Assembly: GCA_902788175.1 (NCBI GenBank) | Contig: CADAJF010000004.1 | Location: forward strand, 1 to 64,000 | Reading direction: 5' to 3' | DNA: 64,000 bases | DNA from: an uncultured Bacteroidia bacterium | GTDB lineage: Bacteria > Bacteroidota > Bacteroidia > Bacteroidales > UBA932 | In this document: positions 59,653 through 64,000 of the stretch, piece after piece | Layout of the letters: every line of letters begins with the position of its first letter | Numbering within the stretch: position 1 is the first letter of the stretch | The notes under the pieces: generated by a model | Database searches by the model: none | The model's input: the letters and a program-made list of their open reading frames with translations, nothing else | What the model was told of the DNA's origin: nothing | Position numbers and translations under genes: made by a program

Positions 59653-60984
59653 TTACAGGCGGTTGGGTATCACAGTTTCGCGGCGAATAAGGCAGCACAG
59701 GCCGATAACCGTAAAAACGGCGTTCATAAGCAGAAGCTCATAGCTGAAGTGGTAACCGCCAAACCAGCGGACGGAATTGAGGTCCAGCACCAGGCACAGC
59801 AGGGGGGCCGCCAGGGCCACCAGCGGCACCCAGCTGTCCCGCACCTGCGCCTTGCAGCAAAGGCCGAAGGCAAACATGCCCAGGATGGGGCCATAAGTAT
59901 AGCTGGCCAGCCGGTACACGGCATCTATCACGGAAGTGGAATTAAGCGCATTGAACACCAGGATGCAAAGGGCCATCAGGACAGCCATACCCGTGTGTAC
60001 CCAGCTGCGTTTTTCTTCCTTCCCGCCCAGAATATCGATGGTAAACGACGTAGTTAAGGCGGTTAACGCACTTCCGCCGGCCGGAAAGCCCGCCATCACC
60101 AGCCCTACGATAAAGAGCGTGGCCACCACTCCGGAGGCCGGCAGCAGGCCGCTCCAGGTTACCTCCGGGAAGAGGGCGTCCCCGCTGGCCTGGATGCCGT
60201 GCAGGGCGGCAAACTGGTACAGGTACACGCCCAGCAGGAGGAAGAGGGCGATGGTGGCAATTTGCAGCAGGATGGAAACCATGAGGTTCTTCTGGGAATC
60301 CCGTACATTCTTGCAGGCCAGTGTGCGCTGCATCATGTCCTGGTCCAGGCCTGTGGCAGCCACCACCGTAAAGAGGCCGCCCAGCAGCTGTTTCCAGAAA
60401 AACTGCGGATGGTTGACATCGTCAAAATAAAATACCCGCATGAGCGACTTGTCCGGCGCACCCACTTCCCGCGCAATGAGCACCAGGCAAAGGAGCACCG
60501 ACACCACCATGGCCAGCGTTTTGACTATATCCAGGCCGATTACAGCCTTTACCCCGCCCCGTACGGTATAGAGCCATTCCAGGGCCACCACCACCAGCAC
60601 CGTTACCCAGAAGGGAATGCCCACGGGACCGGCCACCAGCAGCTGCAGCGTAGCTATCATGAGGAAAAGGCGGACGGAGGCCCCCAGCATCTTGGACAGG
60701 AAGAAAAACCACGCCCCCGTCTTGTGCGAAGCCACCCCGAAACGCTGGTTAAGGTACTCGTACACGGACACCACGTTGAGGCGGAAGTACAGCGGCGTGA
60801 GCACAAAGGCAATGACCAGGTAACCCAGGAAAAAGCCCAGGCACATCTGGAGGTAGCCGAACCCCACGCTGCCCACCATGCCGGGAACCGACACAAAAGT
60901 CACCCCCGACAGGCAGGAACCTATCATGGCAATTGCTACTTTCCACCACGCAGTGGACCTGGTTGCATAAAAATCTTTAGCCAT
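59653..60984 (-). CDS. sodium:solute symporter family protein lacking the first transmembrane segment
   Basis: This 443-residue carrier belongs to the SSS family: WKVAIAMIGSCLSGVTFVSV, PGMVGSVGFGYLQMCLGFFL, GLDQDMMQRTLACKN, and about eleven membrane segments. The start MAKDFYATRS lies where relatives have the loop after TM1. A TGA two codons upstream, in the same frame, forbids extension. It overlaps the LytTR gene end by eight bases. The missing TM1 may matter because in LeuT-fold carriers TM1 helps form the sodium site. Substrate unknown. Confidence 0.82.
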   Translation of the reverse strand: MAKDFYATRSTAWWKVAIAMIGSCLSGVTFVSVPGMVGSVGFGYLQMCLGFFLGYLVIAFVLTPLYFRLNVVSVYEYLNQRFGVASHKTGAWFFFLSKMLGASVRLFLMIATLQLLVAGPVGIPFWVTVLVVVALEWLYTVRGGVKAVIGLDIVKTLAMVVSVLLCLVLIAREVGAPDKSLMRVFYFDDVNHPQFFWKQLLGGLFTVVAATGLDQDMMQRTLACKNVRDSQKNLMVSILLQIATIALFLLLGVYLYQFAALHGIQASGDALFPEVTWSGLLPASGVVATLFIVGLVMAGFPAGGSALTALTTSFTIDILGGKEEKRSWVHTGMAVLMALCILVFNALNSTSVIDAVYRLASYTYGPILGMFAFGLCCKAQVRDSWVPLVALAAPLLCLVLDLNSVRWFGGYHFSYELLLMNAVFTVIGLCCLIRRETVIPNRL

Positions 60985-61750
60985 TGTTCAAGTTGTCTTT
61001 ATGGGCCCTTCCCACCGGAAGCGGGGTTTCCAGGCCCATCAGCTTTACCCAGTTGCCCTTGCGGTTTTCTATTCTCCAGCGCGGGACTATATACGAGCGG
61101 TGTATACGCACAAAAGAGCCCTCCGGCAGCATTTCCAGCACGTTTTTAAGAGGAATCTGGGACACTACGTCTTCCCTGTGGTCCAGGTGGAAGCACGCAT
61201 AATTGTTCCGTCCCTCTATGTATTGGATGGCCGATAGCGGGATGTGTATCGTCTTGTAATCGGCCTTAACCTGGATTTCCTCCCCTGTGTCTGCCTCTGA
61301 GCGGCGGGTTTCCAGGGCCATGAGGGCGTTGTCCAGGGCCTCATGCACGTCTTTGCGGGCGGTAGCCAGTTTAAGCTGGCGGGAAAGCATCCCCACCGGC
61401 AGGCCGTTTCCCACCACCGCCGCCAGCAGCACCCACATAGCCCTGACGTGCAGTTCCATCCGCCCGATCTCTGCCGTGCGGGGGAAATCCACCGGCGTCA
61501 GGCTCATCAGGAAGGTGACCGCTCCTATGAGGAAGAGGGCACCCGCTACCGTAATTACGCCCCGCCATCCATGCAGCAGCGACGGCCCCAGCATCCGGCG
61601 GCACAGCAGCCATACGGCAAACAGCCACAGGGCATAGGCGGCCACGTAGCCGGAATGCCACTGAAGCCATTCCCCCACCGGGAAAAGGAACATCATCCCC
61701 GGCAGCAGGATGGCGCAGAAGATGATGTCCAGGATGAGGCCGCGAGACAC
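60977..61750 (-). CDS. LytTR-type DNA-binding protein with N-terminal membrane domain
   Basis: From a GTG at 61750 (257 residues), about residues 1-130 hold four hydrophobic helices (LDIIFCAILLPGMMFLFPVG, VITVAGALFLIGAVTFLMSL). Residues about 160-257 are a LytTR domain: IQVKADYKTIHIPLSAIQYI, EGRNNYACFHL, LEMLPEGSFVRIHRSYIV. Such proteins bind paired direct repeats in DNA and may sense a membrane or envelope signal. There is no receiver domain. It lies three bases after the TPR lipoprotein gene and overlaps the symporter, so the three probably form an operon. Confidence 0.85.
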   Translation of the reverse strand: MSRGLILDIIFCAILLPGMMFLFPVGEWLQWHSGYVAAYALWLFAVWLLCRRMLGPSLLHGWRGVITVAGALFLIGAVTFLMSLTPVDFPRTAEIGRMELHVRAMWVLLAAVVGNGLPVGMLSRQLKLATARKDVHEALDNALMALETRRSEADTGEEIQVKADYKTIHIPLSAIQYIEGRNNYACFHLDHREDVVSQIPLKNVLEMLPEGSFVRIHRSYIVPRWRIENRKGNWVKLMGLETPLPVGRAHKDNLNNG

Positions 61751-61753
61751 TGC

Positions 61754-63400
61754 TTAGAAAGTGTATCCGGCGAATTCGATGTCGTTGGCGGCACGCTCCT
61801 TGAGGGCCTGGCTCTTGAAGGCCTTCTCCAGGTTGGTCTTCACGCCTTCCGCGTTGCCCTGGCGGGCGGCGATGATGGCCTTCAGGTACTGGACCTTGAG
61901 GTCCCCGCAGCTAACCCTCGCGGAGGCTTTGTCCAGCTGGTCCGTGAGGATGTACGCCAGGACGCTGTTGTGGCAGCAGCCCTTCACGTCCTTGAGGACC
62001 TGGGCGGCTTCATCGTACTGGCCGGTGAGGATGAGGACGGTGCCCAGGTTGGCCTTGGCATCCTCCGTGCCGGCCTTGCGGAAAGCATTCTCCGCGGCGG
62101 CGTAGTCACCCTTGTGGAGTGCCAGCACACCCTTGGCATTGACTACGTCCGGGTCATTGGCGTTGAGCTCTGCCAGGCCGGCCTCCGCCTTGGCGTCCTT
62201 GCCCTGGCCCAGGTAAAGGGCAGCCAGGTTGAACAGGCCGCGGGCGCTGCCGAAGCGGTCTATGGCTTTCTTGTAGATTTCCTCCTTCTGCTCGGGCTTT
62301 TTGACCAGGGAGGCCACGCGGAGGAGGGCTTCCTCGTCCAGGAGACCCTGGTTGTTTTCAATCAGGTCCAGGAGTTCCTCGTTGGTGTAGTTCTTATACT
62401 CCACGTTGGCGATGAGGCGGGCGCGGCGAAGCTCCGGCAGGACCTCTCCCTTGAGGGCGGTGTACACCTGCGACATGTTGCGGATTTCGTTCTCGCGGAC
62501 GGCAGGGTCGCTGTACATGCTCAGGACGCGGAGAATGAGGTCTTTGTCCTCCAGGTTGCTCTGGGAAACCAGCTGCTGGAAGCCTTCCCAGTCCTCGCCT
62601 ACGCTGCGGACCGTGGGGTCTGCCGCTTCATGGCCCTTGGTCACCTTGTTCCAGGCCTTGGAGGCCGATGCGGAACGGTTGTCCGAGAGTTTCTCGTTCT
62701 TGTCCACGGCACCTTCCGGGGAGGCATAGGCCACGATTTCCGTGCTGACGACGTTGCTGCGCTCATCCTTGGCGATGCGGTCCAGGGAGGCCAGGAATTC
62801 CCTCACGGAGTCTCCCTTGAGCTCCGTGCCGCGCACCTCCGAGCTGTTCACCAGGTATTTGATCTGGCCTTCGGTGGTGGAGGAGATGACTTCCTGGTAA
62901 TTGTCGGCCTTGGGGGTTACGTTGCCGGCCTTTTTCACCAGCATGTAGGTGGTGTTCAGGCCATCGGCGACTTTCCGGGTGGGGAGGTTGATGGTCTTGG
63001 TGCCTGCCAGGACCTTGCCACGAAGCTCCAGGTAGCATTTTTCCATGCCTTCCACGTAGTCGAAGTGGAGTTTTTCCACTACCTTCTGGCCGCCTGCCGA
63101 GACCACTTTGTAGTTGTCCTTCACTTTTTCGCCCTGGTACTTGAAGGGCTTCATGGCGGCCTGACCGCCTTCATAGACCAGCACGGGCGTTACCTCCACA
63201 ATCACTTTGGGGTTGAAGTAATCTTTGGGGTAATTGACCACCACGGTGGCGTCGATGGAGCCACCCACGGCCTCCAGGACGGCGGGCTGGCATTCTACTT
63301 GGACATTCTGGGCCAGTTGGGCCATTTTTTCAGGGGATGCGCAGGCTACGGCGGCAAGCGCCAGGGCTGCAGCGGCAAGTTGCTTGAACGTTTTTTTCAT
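61754..63400 (-). CDS. lipoprotein with OmpA-like segment and TPR repeats
   Basis: This 548-residue protein has a lipobox (LAAVACAS, Cys19). The middle (about residues 225-275) has an OmpA-like stretch, IVAYASPEGAVDKNEKLSDN followed by RSASASKAW, which in relatives contacts peptidoglycan. The C-terminal half (about 345-540) is helical with TPR-like units (EEIYKKAIDRFGSARGLFNL, GDYAAAENAFRKAG). It probably sits in the outer membrane's inner leaflet or periplasm. The start MKKTFKQLAAAAL keeps the signal; it follows a TATATTTG promoter. Confidence 0.83.
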   Translation of the reverse strand: MKKTFKQLAAAALALAAVACASPEKMAQLAQNVQVECQPAVLEAVGGSIDATVVVNYPKDYFNPKVIVEVTPVLVYEGGQAAMKPFKYQGEKVKDNYKVVSAGGQKVVEKLHFDYVEGMEKCYLELRGKVLAGTKTINLPTRKVADGLNTTYMLVKKAGNVTPKADNYQEVISSTTEGQIKYLVNSSEVRGTELKGDSVREFLASLDRIAKDERSNVVSTEIVAYASPEGAVDKNEKLSDNRSASASKAWNKVTKGHEAADPTVRSVGEDWEGFQQLVSQSNLEDKDLILRVLSMYSDPAVRENEIRNMSQVYTALKGEVLPELRRARLIANVEYKNYTNEELLDLIENNQGLLDEEALLRVASLVKKPEQKEEIYKKAIDRFGSARGLFNLAALYLGQGKDAKAEAGLAELNANDPDVVNAKGVLALHKGDYAAAENAFRKAGTEDAKANLGTVLILTGQYDEAAQVLKDVKGCCHNSVLAYILTDQLDKASARVSCGDLKVQYLKAIIAARQGNAEGVKTNLEKAFKSQALKERAANDIEFAGYTF

Positions 63401-63708
63401 ATACTGAGACAATTGTTGATTTCCCGTTTTCTTTCCAAGGCAATTATCCTGCTTGAAACGCAAATATAAACATTTTATTCAAAAAATCCGTATCTTGAAG
63501 ACGTGTCTTCATCGTTCATGCACTCACAAATATAATTACTTGTTTTATGTCTTCCAAAACTTTTTCTACGGAAGTTTGACAGCAAAATTACCAGCAGAGT
63601 TCCGTGGGGTTGTCGGCTTTTCCCAAAAAAACCAGCTTGTCCGTTGCATATATATCCAATGCTTGGCGTCAGGGACCGTAGTACAGGCCGATGAATCGAA
63701 CCGCAAAA
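63401..63708. other. intergenic stretch, no gene seen
   Basis: The part next to the lipoprotein gene carries its promoter (-7 box at 63461-63468). The rest, to about 63700, is lower in GC than the genes around it, with no reading frame that looks real, no tRNA and no clear hairpin. Frames through it lack recognisable features. Confidence 0.5.
63461..63468 (-). promoter_or_regulatory. -7 box TATATTTG of the OmpA-like/TPR lipoprotein gene
   Basis: Minus-strand TATATTTG matches the consensus, about 60 bases upstream of the ATG at 63400. No clear -33 element. Confidence 0.5.
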
Positions 63709-63856
63709 TTGATTCTGCGTAAAAAATTGCCCGGGATTTTTGACTCTGCGTAAAAATCGTGCTCCAGCCCCTTGCCGGGGCATTTTTGTTGTGCTACATT
63801 TACATGACCCTTTGTGTCAAAGGCGACGAATATTAAACCATAAAATGATAACGAAA
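63709..63856 (+). promoter_or_regulatory. conserved promoter/leader block of micropeptide 4
   Basis: Near copy of 23606-23753: TTGATTCTGCGTAAAAA (63709) and TTGACTCTGCGTAAAAA (63740), 31 bp apart, then TTG (63772-63774), a 20-base spacer and TACATTTA (63795-63802), then a leader with AACGAAAATGAAA-like end. The spacing matches the other copy exactly at every element. Confidence 0.75.
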
Positions 63857-63985
63857 ATGAAAAAGGAAAAGTACGATGCTCCCGTGGCCGAAGCCCTGGA
63901 AGTGAAAATTGAAGGTGTCATCTGCCAGAGCCTTGCTGGTGCCGGAGTCAATGACTATGGCTGGAACACAATACCGGAGGAGTAA
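63857..63985 (+). CDS. micropeptide of the Y-x-x-P family, copy 4
   Basis: Forty-two codons: MKKEKYDAPVAEALEVKIEG, then VICQSLAGAGVNDYGW, ending NTIPEE. An ATG four codons upstream (MITKMKKEK) is possible. Residues 11-23 equal those of copy 2. It uses the same promoter block as copy 2, and another ATG AAG starts nine bases after its stop. The variable tail again is Gly/Asp/aromatic-rich. Confidence 0.8.
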   Translation: MKKEKYDAPVAEALEVKIEGVICQSLAGAGVNDYGWNTIPEE

Positions 63986-63994
63986 CCCATTAAG

Positions 63995-64000
63995 ATGAAG
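63995..64000 (+). CDS. start of the next gene, cut by the window edge
   Basis: ATGAAG begins nine bases after the stop of micropeptide 4. Only Met-Lys is visible. By analogy with the three complete loci, where a lipoprotein gene starts 16-19 bases after the micropeptide, this is probably the first codons of a lipoprotein signal peptide, but the sequence does not show it. Confidence 0.4.

Noticed and set aside
63453-63783. Open frames of 89-102 codons on both strands before micropeptide 4
   Set aside because: They overlap the conserved promoter block and lack any feature; the similar frame ending near 23680 is explained by the duplicated promoter block.

Overview
The window looks like chromosomal DNA of a GC-rich member of the Bacteroidales (Bacteroidota), probably a gut or host-associated lineage. 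The grounds are: many -7 promoter boxes of the Bacteroidota form TAnnTTTG, little sign of Shine-Dalgarno sites, fimbrillin-like and FISUMP-type lipoproteins, a carboxypeptidase-regulatory/TonB-type outer membrane barrel, an OstA-like protein, a MurA with Asp instead of the catalytic Cys, and a membrane pyrophosphatase. The genus cannot be fixed from sequence alone. I see no rRNA, tRNA, CRISPR array, prophage or transposase gene.

Layout. 1-417: start of an AAA ATPase gene on the minus strand and a structured intergenic region. 417-14179: plus-strand run of an outer membrane barrel, YkvA, upp, a GH95 fucosidase, PBP4 (dacB), two SurA-like chaperones, an OstA-like protein and galE, i.e. envelope biogenesis. 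14181-16989: minus-strand three-gene glycosylation module (GT2, GtrA, ArnT-like). 17229-18929: micropeptide plus lipoprotein. 18998-23502: tsaC/sua5, EEP nuclease, rhomboid, mutL, small membrane protein. 23754-25899: second micropeptide plus lipoprotein. 25968-44266: mostly housekeeping genes (radA, ispF, nitroreductase, SLC13 carrier, rsmE, metal P-type ATPase, comF, dapF, aminotransferase, murA, murB, aspS, M28 peptidase, rsmA). 44576-49163: polysaccharide O-acetylation operon (two SGNH proteins and an MBOAT). 49242-50302: a frameshifted repeat protein. 50496-52272: third micropeptide plus lipoprotein. 52916-63400: hppA, pheS, C69 dipeptidase, secreted proteins, a TPR lipoprotein/LytTR/symporter group. 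63857-64000: fourth micropeptide with the next gene just starting.

The most interesting layer is what ordinary gene calling skips. (1) Four micropeptides of 42-50 residues have a conserved N-terminal half (Y-x-x-P, then E-A-L-E-V-K-I-E-G-V-I-C) and a variable tail. Each lies 9-19 bases before a new start codon; in the three complete loci that gene is a surface lipoprotein. Two share an almost identical promoter block with phased direct repeats, and the other two have their own operator-like repeats or palindromes. (2) A dispersed palindromic element (four copies, 33-bp core) is joined at two sites to arrays of a 51-bp tandem repeat, in mirror orientation, which suggests one composite element. 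(3) In-frame palindromic insertions sit inside murB and an MBOAT gene, with a weaker case in mutL. These resemble protein-coding palindromic elements.
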